A stretch of 10,247 nt of DNA from Pilaira anomala (Eukaryota > Mucoromycota > Mucoromycetes > Mucorales > Mucoraceae). Position 1 is the first letter of the stretch; the number at the start of each line of letters is the position of its first letter. This document shows, one piece after another, positions 1-7,285 of this stretch. A program made the position numbers and the translations under genes. The notes beneath the pieces are model-generated. The model was not told the DNA's origin. It made no database searches and was given only the letters and a program-made list of their open reading frames with translations. The DNA is taken from NCBI GenBank assembly GCA_025716855.1, contig JAIXMQ010000223.1, forward strand, positions 1-10,247, written 5' to 3'.

Positions 1-207
1 TTATAAAGAGATAGTATTTTTATTACTGAAAAAGAACATGTCAATTGTATTTCCTGTCAAATATTTATAATAAAATTGATCTTGATATTGACATCATCTT
101 TATTATCCCAGATTCAATTGATATTTTTTGTGTAATGGGCAGTTTCTGGTTTCCTTTTTAAGAGTTCTCGAAGGGTCAGACCTTTCGAAAACGTTTGTGG
201 CTTATAT
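1..207. other. AT-rich left end, no gene recognised
   Basis: On the minus strand this follows the broken RT and should hold RNase H. I find only a short open stretch containing QTFSKGLTLRELLKRKP, which has a vague RNase H flavour but none of the catalytic motifs I would require. A near-perfect inverted repeat (9-base arms, one mismatch) lies at 169-187. Nothing else is supported. Confidence 0.3.
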
Positions 208-1467
208 CTACTTATTTGGACACGTCTCCAAATTTAGCTTAATAATTTTAACCATTCTAGGAGTTTGAATGATTATCGAAAGGTACTTGAGCGCACCTAT
301 TATTCCAAAGTTTATCAAGTGAATTTTCTTTTCTTAGTTTACCAAGTGGAGACATTATAGTAGCAAATTGGGTATCAAGTTTCTAAAATAATTTATGAGA
401 CCACAATACCGCATTATGTTTTTTCCAGTTTTGGGTACAGGAAAATCAATGACATTAACTAATTTACGTCGATCCATACTGATCCCCATAGGTGATATTC
501 TAAAACCAAGAAGATATATTTCTGATTGGAAGAAAGAACATTTATCCATATTTAATTTAAGGTTATTTTCAGTTAACCATTGGATGATTTGAGTAAGATG
601 ATGTTTATGTTCATCAACACTATTACTTGCACATACAATATTGTCAACGAAATATCTTACAAAAGGTAAACCTTCTAATACAATACTCATTGTTCTCTGA
701 AATTGTGAACTGACATGACGAATACCAAACACAGTGCAAATAGGTTGATATTGAGTATTACGCCAAGTAAATGACAGCTTATGTGCGTCCTTAGGATTTA
801 ATTTTAAAGAATTAAATGCAGACTTCAGATCAAGTGTAGAACAAACCGATGCACCTTTTAAATCTTCAAAGAGTTCAGCTATTACAAGGAGAGGCATATG
901 ATCTACAGTTTTCAGTAAAGCATTTAAACTTCTTGGATCATGACAAACTCTATAGCTTGTCACTTCTCCTTTTCCATTTGTTTTCTTTACCACTGTTAAA
1001 GGTGTGTTCCGTGCATTATTAGCCGGTGCTCTTTTAATGATACCGTTAGCTAACCAGTCAGCAATTTGATCATCCACAATTGAATGTAAGTTCAAAGGTA
1101 CTGGGTAAGGTTTCTTGTATGCTGTTACATCAGTAGGAGTATCTAAAGAAACAACACTTTCAGCTAAGGGGTAGAATACACCTTTAGTTATAGCTTGATT
1201 ACGGTTTATATCGGGTTGAATAAATTTCATAGCATGTTTGAATTCTTCAGGTTGACAAGTAGAAGATTTTTCAATAGCTTCATTGTCTTTTTCATTGGAT
1301 TCCAGAAGCTCATTTCTATAGTTATAAAGCTTATCGGCTTCAATTATGTCTTCTGTAGAATCATAATTATCATACGAAATAGGTAGACCATAGATTCCCA
1401 TTCCTAAAGAAGACATATATTCTGTACCAATACTAATAAAGAATTCATTCTTATTTGTTAAATTCAT
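208..1467 (-). pseudogene. Reverse transcriptase (Ty3/gypsy pol), frame-shifted at the 3' end
   Basis: A 370-residue open frame runs from 1467 to 355. Residues 1-33 are the end of the protease. RT motifs follow: RVCHDPRSLN at about 173-182, TLDLKSAF at 211-218 with the first catalytic Asp (D213), VFGIRHVSSQFQ at 246-257 in place of the usual PFGL-NAP-FQ, FVDNI at 273-277, LNMDKCSFF at 305-313, LLGFRIS at 319-325, and the closing NYFRNLIP at 359-366. The usual active-site pair is Asp-Asp; here it is D275-N276. At about 365-367 a T run appears one base short, so the frame stops at 355. The expected continuation (ATIMSPLGKLRKENSLDK) is read in another frame, then shifts again near 275 and ends at 208. 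RNase H proper is not recognisable and integrase is missing. It once copied element RNA into cDNA in the virus-like particle; this copy cannot produce a full polyprotein. Confidence 0.88.
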
Positions 1468-1655
1468 AACTTCAAAGATACATTTATAGTTTTATTATCA
1501 CAACTAACGCTTATAATACAGGTTCCAATTATTTTAACATATGAATTACTATCTGCTAAACCAATGAAATATTTATAAAAATTACTTTTATTTACAAGGT
1601 TTTTATTTATATGTTTAACGTAATTGATATGTATGTCTTCTCTTAGAGATTTCAA
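1369..1655 (-). pseudogene. Retroelement aspartic protease remnant, split by a frameshift
   Basis: The minus strand from 1655 encodes a segment containing HINKNLVNKS, then IIGTCIISVSC, which resembles the first half of a retropepsin that would cleave the Gag-Pol polyprotein. It stops at 1466-1464. One base out of register, the same DNA reads IFEVMNLTNKNEFF and runs straight into the RT frame. The FEVMNL piece and the following GIYGLPISYD are the end of the protease fold and the protease-RT linker in Ty3-type elements. So one single-base indel just upstream of 1467 separates the two halves. The active-site Asp-Thr-Gly is not seen. The best-placed equivalent is Asp-Ile-His a few residues before HINKNL, so the catalytic loop also looks mutated. 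The assignment rests on position and partial motifs only. Confidence 0.6.
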
Positions 1656-1729
1656 GTCAACTTAGCCGAATACAGTATCACAGTCAATAACGCAATCGTT
1701 CTAATAGAGTTATTCATAAGAATACGAAA

Positions 1730-2981
1730 TAAAATATTAGTGGTCCTTTTTTATTTATCCCTTGTTATTTTGCCCTTTTTATTTTCTTTAAACTTACAAT
1801 TAAGAGCAAACGACCAAACCTACAATCTCCATCACCATCGTTCATGTCACTATCTTCTTCATAAGGAGGAAGACTCATTGCAACTACGAATGACCATTAC
1901 GAGATACCCTTCTTTGCTGCTTCCTTAAAAGCATCACAAATGACTATGAAACCAAGGATTCATGACAATAAGAAGGTTTCTTATTTGGTGTCGAAGTGAC
2001 GAGAAGAAGAGGAGAAAGATGCTTTACCAGACCGTGAGGTCTTTACCAGCATAAATGGATGAGCACTAGTTTTCTGGAAAAACTTCATCAGCACCCTTAT
2101 CACCATGTTGATTGTATACCCACAAGAAGAAAACAAGTCATGTCATTAGTGAAGGCAATTACCAAATCAATCATATCATCATTTTACTGGTAATTTAGTG
2201 CCATATTCAGAGGAGACAGCAACAAAAACCGACGCAATCAGACTCACATAAGGAGCACCAAAGGTGAGAACCAATTAGCCATCATGGAGAAGCTTGTTTT
2301 TAAGTTTTGAAACGAGCAGCATAACACAAGTGGATTCACCTAAAGCTTGTTTATAGAACATACCTTGACCATTAAAAGAACTTGCGGTAGGGGAGTCAAA
2401 GTGATCCAAGATCATGAACGAGCTTGCTTCCAAGAAACATTTTATTTCTAATCTTTGTCAAACCAAGAACGTTCTTCTTTACTCAAGACATGGAACAAGG
2501 TCCCATGATCATCTATGCTCAAAGAATGAGCTTCCAATACTGTTTGGAATTGGTACAAAGTCAAACGATCAAAGACTTGATTTTCTTTGGAATATTATAT
2601 CAGTCTTTAATTGTAAGAAAGGTAAATTAGCAGGAAAAGAGAATTCTTTCATCTTGAAATTTCACAGGTTCATGAATGCCTTAAAATTTTAAGCATCTTG
2701 AGCTCCAAAAACTTTTTTCTTTTCTTGTAGGCCATAGGCGAGTCGTATTTTCAATCAGGTTACATGTTGATAGAGAGATAATGACCATAAGCACCTTGTA
2801 TTTTCCTTCAGACCTTCAGATTATTTTCAGCCACGAATAAGATCTTCATCAACTCAGGAGTAGATTCCAAAGCAACAGGAAAGAAGAACACCTTCCATAG
2901 GTTCAGAGGTAGTGGAGAAACAGGACCAGGAGAACCAGAAGAGGAAGGTTGAGTTGCAGTGGTATTGATAGGAGTAGACAT
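1730..2981 (-). pseudogene. Gag-like ORF remnant of the LTR retrotransposon
   Basis: Only fragments remain, read on the minus strand in changing frames. Segment 1 (2981-2811) starts with MSTPINTTATQPSSSGSPGP, a Ser/Pro/Thr-rich head usual for fungal Gag, and stops after AENNLKV. Segment 2 (about 2645-2580) contains FPANLPFLQLK. Segment 3 (2573-2451) is open and reads FDRLTLYQFQTVLEAHSL through SKEERSWFDKD. Segment 4 (about 2418-2278) contains FMILDHFDSP and GMFYKQALGESTCVMLL, and continues past a stop at 2277 with TFGAPYVSLIASVFV. Near 1960-1900 a piece with SYCHES in one frame and ICDAFKEAAKKG in another sits where the CCHC zinc knuckle should be, just before the protease. Order, orientation and composition fit Gag, the structural protein that packages element RNA. 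The plus-strand open frames over this DNA are shadows. No functional product is possible. Confidence 0.6.
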
Positions 2982-3176
2982 TTGTAAAAAAAAAGAATTC
3001 AAACTAAAAAATGTTGTAATATAGAATAGATTGATAATAAAAGAGATATGAAAACTAATAGAGTAGTTTGAGACTGTTTATGAAATGTTTGTTAGAGTAA
3101 AAAGAGAAGGATAAAAGTGTGAAAAACCTCCTTTTTATCTTTTTATTGTTACTATTATGATTTCATACACCTCCTA
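2982..3176 (-). other. Leader or possible 5' LTR region of the retrotransposon
   Basis: This AT-rich stretch lies directly upstream (minus-strand sense) of the gag start codon at 2981-2979 and downstream of the LINE fragment. The untranslated leader, primer-binding site and 5' LTR should be here. TG and CA dinucleotides that could bound an LTR are present, but with no second LTR in the window the ends cannot be set. I find no convincing primer-binding site. Low-complexity A/T runs dominate. Confidence 0.25.
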
Positions 3177-3611
3177 TTGTATTTGATATTTAAATCACAG
3201 TGTCTGGAAGTAACACATTACTGCTTTGTTTACTATGCTAGATCACCACAGCACTTGATCGAATCTTCTTCTCACTTCCTATTCATCTGTCGATCCAAAC
3301 TTGAAGTATGGAAACATATCTGGTATACATATATTACCTCATCATCATCATCTTTTTTCTTGGATAACTTAATATTTGCTATACATACTCATCGGATATC
3401 TTCTTCTTCTTCCTCTATCACAACAGGTGTACCACCTTTATCCGCTATTGCTGCTACTCTCGAAGCTATTTGGTTGTCCCATTGGACATTTGTCTTCAAT
3501 GACACTCCATTCACTTCCGCCAGTACTATCACAATTCTCATTACTAAAGTCCGACAAACACGTCGACAGTCTTTTCTTTTAAAAGGTCTTCCTCACATCG
3601 CAGCAGACTAG
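3177..3611 (+). pseudogene. LINE (non-LTR retrotransposon) ORF2 C-terminal fragment
   Basis: A 144-codon open stretch with no proper start (it opens on TTG and is open further upstream) ends at TAG 3609-3611. HYCFVYY followed by ESSSHFLFICRSKLEVWKHI resembles the zinc-binding zf-RVT segment near the end of LINE ORF2 proteins, normally Cys-x2-Cys then His-x4-Cys. Here the second Cys of the first pair appears to be Tyr (CFVY), while the HFLFIC half is kept. AIWLSHWTFVFNDTPF, about 90 residues in, matches the Trp/aromatic-rich tail that follows in LINEs of early-diverging fungi. Ser runs (SSSSSF, SSSSSS) interrupt the region and look like microsatellite growth. The endonuclease and RT domains are absent, as expected for a 5'-truncated insertion. 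An A-rich tract with eight consecutive A's follows at about 3690-3705. No target duplication was found. The family call rests on motif style. Confidence 0.5.
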
Positions 3612-4041
3612 TGTTACTCATCGCAGCTTTCTGTTGTTCTCAACCACATTACCAACACTAATTCATAAACCTTCCCCCCCCCGAAACCTAAGGAAAAAAA
3701 AGACACCATACTTTAAATTATAAAACACCAAAAACACAGTTGTGACTATTCCTTTTATTTTCACTTATAAATCTTAGACTTCGTCTCCTTATAAACAAAA
3801 AATATTTAGTCCAATCAATTTGAGTTACCGTTCCTAGTCATTGCAATATTTACGTCTTTATCTATTAATTTTATTGATATTCAACCAATCATGATACTAT
3901 GCGATGACTTAGGCTTTAATAAATATTGTTGTATTTTACCTATACTACTCATATAAAAAGAATATTACATAACTCTCATTTAAATAGTAATGACAATATT
4001 ACTTAAAGATTGACATATCAATACGAATTGATACACAATAC
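3612..4041. other. AT-rich spacer, no gene recognised
   Basis: The first about 100 bases are probably the 3' UTR and A-rich tail of the LINE fragment (a run of C's near 3676-3683, then an A run near 3693-3702). The remainder is AT-rich with stops in all frames. I see no RNA gene or repeat structure in it. Confidence 0.4.
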
Positions 4042-4043
4042 TA

Positions 4044-4216
4044 CCGTACCCGCTCTATTTAAGGCCGTTCGATTTAAGGCCATTTCCGATTTAAGGCCGC
4101 AATTTCCTGAATATTTTGCCTATTTTAACTTTTTTCAAGGCATAAATAAGGCCATGACACGATTTAAGGCCGCAAAAGTCTGAAATTTTTTACGGCCTTA
4201 TATAGAGCGTGTACTG
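4044..4216. mobile_element. MITE with Tc1/mariner-type ends (173 bp, TA target duplication)
   Basis: The left end (4044-4068) and the reverse complement of the right end (4216-4192) agree at 22 of 25 bases. The shared core is CGCTCTAT, then one differing base, then TAAGGCCGT. Each end is flanked by the dinucleotide TA (4042-4043 and 4217-4218), the target duplication of Tc1/mariner elements. The right terminus read inward, CAGTAC, also fits the CAGT start common in that superfamily. The interior has no open frame, so the element is non-autonomous and would have depended on a transposase made elsewhere. The inner part of each TIR is also repeated inside the element. Confidence 0.72.
4057..4175. 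repeat. Direct repeats of a TTTAAGGCCG unit inside the MITE
   Basis: The unit (G)ATTTAAGGCC occurs at 4057-4067, 4071-4081, 4088-4099 and 4161-4172, with a looser copy (ATAAGGCCAT) near 4146-4154. The copies at 4087 and 4160 share a longer stretch, CGATTTAAGGCCGCAA, followed by similar TCTGAA/TCCTGAA sequence. The unit equals the inner end of the TIR, so the array may be reiterated transposase-binding sequence or the trace of internal duplication. Confidence 0.65.
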
Positions 4217-4218
4217 TA

Positions 4219-4764
4219 TGTTATAAAATAATTATCGGACTATGGGAAATACATGATGTAGAATTAACACTAAATTCTGATAATTCAATCCAAAACCTAT
4301 TACAAGTTTAGATTGAATAATTAAAATTGACACTATATTAGTGAAGTACTTGTAGGAAGCGAAGCGATGTTGCATCATATGCTTAATAGTTGAGTAGCTG
4401 CACCTATTAAACCAGAACAGATGCGAGTAATAATCCGGGCTAACTCTTGTATTTATAATAAAGAATATATGACAGATCTTGTATATATTCATACCTTACA
4501 TTATTTGCTTTGGGCAATAAATAAATGTAAAAGATCGTCGGTACGTAATTGAATTAAGTCATTGTGTTACCTCAATTGAGCGCTATGAGAGGGTAATCCA
4601 GTACCTGTTGTATCTCAGATACAAACACCTGCACTGTTCTACTTACATCATGCAAAACTAAAAACATAAAATAATAAACTATATACCATGCTAGACATTA
4701 GAGCTGATATATACACTAAATAATACTATAACATTATGTCATTAACAAATCTTTAGTAATAATA
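4219..4764. other. Spacer between the MITE and the Harbinger element, no gene supported
   Basis: AT-rich DNA. The minus strand has an 86-codon open stretch at 4492-4232 (containing SPDYYSHLFWFNRCSY). The neighbouring frame carries a short stretch with ARIITRICSGLIGAATQLLS. Neither resembles a family I know, and both are short. A slightly GC-richer patch near 4560-4640 was checked for tRNA-like A and B boxes without success. Confidence 0.35.
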
Positions 4765-4767
4765 TAA

Positions 4768-4808
4768 GGCTATTCTCAAGTAGGATTTTTGTCCTGGCCT
4801 GGACTGAG
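4768..4808 (+). repeat. Left terminal inverted repeat of the Harbinger element
   Basis: A 41-base TIR starting GGCTATTCTCAAGTAGG. It matches the right TIR (7242-7282) except at three positions. It contains CCTGGCCTGG, itself nearly palindromic. A TAA target duplication precedes it. Confidence 0.93.
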
Positions 4809-4932
4809 CTGTAATGCGCCATTTAAACTGCTGCCGTGTGACAGCAAAAAAATTTAAAATACTAAACTGAGGGAGCAAACTTTATCTTTTTGTATCTTTT
4901 TTCCTTTTTTAAAAAATAAAATTAATATTATT

Positions 4933-6246
4933 ATGAATTTTGAATTAATCAAATCTCAAAAAGAGAAAGTGTTTCATATTGTTAAATGTATGCCGCTTCT
5001 ACTTAAGCAACTGGAAGACGATGGAAACGCAGGAGTCCTTAATGCATTGAAGACTGTTTTTGAGGAATATCGTCAATCATTGTTAGATACGATCAACATT
5101 TTTTCTAGAGTAATGCTTACCGAGTTTGAAGAAGACGTCTTCCAGTCAAGTCCAATTCACTTTAGACCTGTTAAAAATAAGGGGTACTGGACATATATCC
5201 ATGATAACTTAAAAGACGATAATAAGACACAAAGTTACATGGCCCATTACAGAATGAAAAAGGCAACATTCAATAGCTTTGTACAAATCTTAGATGAGAA
5301 TCCAGCATTTATGTTGGAATCAAACAACAGTACGCCAACATACATGCAAGTAGCAGTTGTTATCTGGAGATTTGCAAATTGCCATTTTGGATACAGAATG
5401 ATGGAAGCAACATCGGGATTTAGCCAAGGATCTTTGTTCAACTTCACTGAAAGAATCCTCGAGGCGGTAAATGACAAACTAGGTCATTTAGTTTCTTGGC
5501 CTTCAACTGAATATGAGTTTAGAGATGTAAAGAGTAAATTTGAATATCCCTACCGCAATGACAGAGCTATCAGAAGACTTCCAAATGTTATCGGGGCTGT
5601 TGGTGGCAAGTTGGTTGTTATTCACAGACCAAAAGACATCTCCGAGAGCTATAGGGATCGTAAGTCAAATCTGTCAGTAAACCCGACAGCTGTCGTTACT
5701 TCTGATTGTAAGTTCAGTTATGTGTATGCTTGTAAGAGTGGAAGATGTCATGACGCTCATGTATTCAACGTGTGTGACCTTTCAAAAATGTTACAGTATC
5801 CCCAGAGAAACTTTTTTGAAGATGCCTATTTGCTGGGAGATTCAGCCTACCCACTGAATTACCATTTGATAACACCCTTTTCTCAATTGGAATCAAACGT
5901 TGACCCGGAAAAGGCTATTTTCAATGCAAAATTCAGTGCAATGCGACAGGTTGTATAAAGAGCATTTAGAATTCTTGTAAAGAGATGGAGGTTTCTTTGG
6001 AAATAAGTTTTCATCTTGGATCAATTAAGGTTAATCAAGATCATTAATGTCAGTTGTATCATGCATAACTTCTGCATTAATGATAAGGATACAATTGAAA
6101 TATCGGACGAAGAAATTGTAGAATTAGCTCTTCAACAAACAACCTCTGATCGCACAGCTTTAATGACAGCTAACCCATTAGACAGATCTTCTGGAGCTCT
6201 TCGAAGAGACATGTTGAAAAGCTATGTAAATACCGTCTTAAACTAG
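4933..6246 (+). pseudogene. PIF/Harbinger transposase (DDE_Tnp_4 type), two in-frame stops
   Basis: One reading frame runs from ATG 4933 to TAG 6244-6246, 438 codons including the terminal stop, interrupted by TAA at 5956 (codon 342) and TAA at 6004 (codon 358). Residues about 70-215 are the N-terminal helical part (FRPVKNKGYW, MAHYRMKKATF, FGYRMMEATSGFSQGS). The nuclease core follows: IGAVGGKLVVI at 220-230, YRDRKSNLSVNPTAV at 240-254, GRCHDAHVF at 270-278 and LLGDSAYPL at 300-308. The family pattern is GAIDGTHI, HDA-VF, GDSAYPL, then R-x-x-VERAFG-LK. Here the Asp of the first motif is Gly224 (GGT for GAT), and the Glu of ERAFG is the first stop (TAA for GAA), so two likely catalytic acids are gone. 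After the stops CIMHNFCIND and an acidic tail are preserved in frame. The ATG lies about 125 bp inside the left TIR after a T-rich, AT-rich leader. Confidence 0.92.
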
Positions 6247-6265
6247 TTATTTTAATAATAAAAAA
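6247..6265. terminator. Shared 3' end between the convergent Harbinger genes
   Basis: Only 19 bp separate the stop codons of the two genes. The sequence is TTATTTTAATAATAAAAAA, with AATAAAAA on the plus strand and T-rich AT sequence for the minus strand. A two-way cleavage/polyadenylation region, or transcripts overlapping at their 3' ends, is likely. This is inferred from position and composition only. Confidence 0.35.
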
Positions 6266-7024
6266 TTATTGTAAGCCCTTTCTCATAATGTCAAGAAACT
6301 CTTTAAAAAATTCCTTCTTCTCATCAGAATTCACAAGCTGAACAACAAGAGGCTTGCTCATGACTTCTTCAAGCTTTCTTGTCATATTCTCCGTTATCTG
6401 CTTCATTTGATCCAGGGCTTCATCTCTTGACTTCAAGCGAGCTACCTACCTCTCATCTTGAACTGATGTACTTGATTTCTTTTGCTTTCTCTCTTTTAGG
6501 GAGAAAGCGGAAGGGGTAGAGGCAGAGGTAGAAAAACCCTCATCGCCAGACAAGTCATGATCTTCATCATCATTTCGAATAGTATAGCATCTTTTGAGAG
6601 AGCTATACACTGCCTTTGGTTGGAACTGGGGATCCTCATGAAGAAACTCATGCATCTTCATAAGGTATCCACTAATTGGACCACCACCGGAACCAGCCGA
6701 CTTGGTGCTATCTTTTTTAGCTTGATACTAGCCCCTCATAGCAAGCCATTTATCAGTCAAGGTCTTTTCGGTTCTGACTATACCTTTGTTATTGGGAACA
6801 GCCTCTTGACACTCATTATACTTAGCAGTTAACTCGGTCCAATGTGTCTTGTTGATCTGCATTCTGTGTGGAGAGAGAACATTTCCACGCGTATTGATTA
6901 TCAAGTAATAGCCCTCATAAAACTTTGCAATATGAATCATATCGTCCTTCGTGTAATGCGTACTGCGAAGCTTCTTTGTTCGAGATTCTTCATTTTGAGT
7001 TACTTGAATTAGTTGTTGTTCCAT
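6266..7024 (-). pseudogene. Harbinger Myb/SANT-like second protein, two in-frame stops
   Basis: One frame extends from ATG at 7024 to TAA at 6268-6266 (253 codons with stop), broken by TAG at codon 99 (6730-6728) and TAG at codon 193 (6448-6446). Residues about 22-95 look like a trihelix/Myb-SANT-like DNA-binding domain: HYTKDDMIHIAKFYEGYY, W62 in THWTELTAKYN, and RTEKTLTDKWLAM with W93. The first of the usual tryptophans is replaced (HYTKDD). After the first stop a Gly-rich GSGGGPISGY linker, as in many such proteins, leads to an acidic and Ser-rich stretch (NDDEDHDLSGDEGF). Residues 194-252 are a charged, probably helical or coiled-coil tail (RDEALDQMKQITENM). In PIF/Harbinger elements this partner binds the ends and helps the transposase reach the nucleus. 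No frameshift is present, so loss of function is by substitution only. Confidence 0.85.
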
Positions 7025-7241
7025 TGTAAAAATAATTTTATTTAAAAAAGATAAAAGGAGATGTCAAAAGAAATAAAAAAATATCAAATAAAATAAAAAA
7101 AATGTCAATTGAAAATTTTTTCGTCAAATTAGAAAACGGGTTCGTGTTACCTGAGTAGAGTCCAGGGAAGAAAAAGTTCACTGGATTCTTCTTTGAGTTT
7201 TTGTCTCAAAATTACCCTGTAAGGCAACTCCGCTTTTTTAA

Positions 7242-7282
7242 CTCAGTCCAGGCCAGGGCAAAAATCCTATTTGATAATAGCC
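7242..7282 (-). repeat. Right terminal inverted repeat of the Harbinger element
   Basis: Read inward on the minus strand it begins GGCTATTATCAAATAGG and ends CCTGGACTGAG, the partner of 4768-4808. TAA follows at 7283-7285. A degraded further copy of the inner motif (CTGAG, then GTCCAGGGAAG) lies about 80 bases inside, at 7151-7170. Confidence 0.93.
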
Positions 7283-7285
7283 TAA

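Larger units (their letters stand above)
208..2981 (-). mobile_element. Decayed Ty3/gypsy-type LTR retrotransposon (gag-pro-RT remnant)
   Basis: On the minus strand the order is gag remnant (about 2981-1730), aspartic protease remnant (about 1655-1369) and reverse transcriptase (1467-355 plus a frame-shifted tail to 208). This is the gag-pro-pol order of LTR retrotransposons. A Ty3/gypsy assignment follows from the RT, which joins directly to a protease ending in a G-I/V-Y-G-L-P linker and closes with the NYFRNLIP segment typical of this class. No full RNase H and no integrase can be recognised. Neither LTR can be proved, because a second copy for comparison is not in the window. The coding DNA is broken by many stops and single-base shifts, so the copy is dead. 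Boundaries are those of recognisable coding sequence, not of the original element. Confidence 0.82.
4768..7282. mobile_element. PIF/Harbinger DNA transposon, both ends intact, genes disabled
   Basis: The left terminus (4768-4808) and the reverse complement of the right terminus (7282-7242) agree at 38 of 41 bases. Both begin GGCTATT and end CCTGGCCTGGACTGAG. The element is flanked on both sides by TAA (4765-4767 and 7283-7285), matching the 3-bp target duplication of PIF/Harbinger elements. Inside are the two genes expected of an autonomous member: a DDE_Tnp_4-type transposase on the plus strand and a Myb/SANT-like protein on the minus strand. The family's two proteins act together: the Myb-like protein assists nuclear import or end recognition, and the transposase cuts and joins. 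Each gene has two in-frame stops, so this copy is non-autonomous, but its ends look usable. Length is 2,515 bp. Confidence 0.93.

Noticed and set aside
2414..2692. Plus-strand 92-codon ORF as a gene
   Set aside because: The opposite strand over the same bases gives Gag-like segments. The plus-strand product resembles nothing I know.
4232..4492. Minus-strand 86-codon ORF as a gene
   Set aside because: It has no recognisable motif or gene-like context, and it is a length expected by chance in AT-rich DNA.
4560..4640. Possible tRNA or tRNA-derived SINE
   Set aside because: No cloverleaf, A box or B box (GGTTCGA) could be found.
5956..6006. Reassigned stop codons (TAA read as Glu or Gln) to explain the transposase stops
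   Set aside because: The well-conserved stretches of the RT and helicase have no TAA or TAG inside conserved motifs, their frames end in ordinary stops, and frameshifts elsewhere show general decay.
5959..6015. An intron removing the transposase stops
   Set aside because: The sequence between and around the stops (RAFRILVKRWRFLWK) is conserved family protein sequence, so splicing it out would delete coding sequence.
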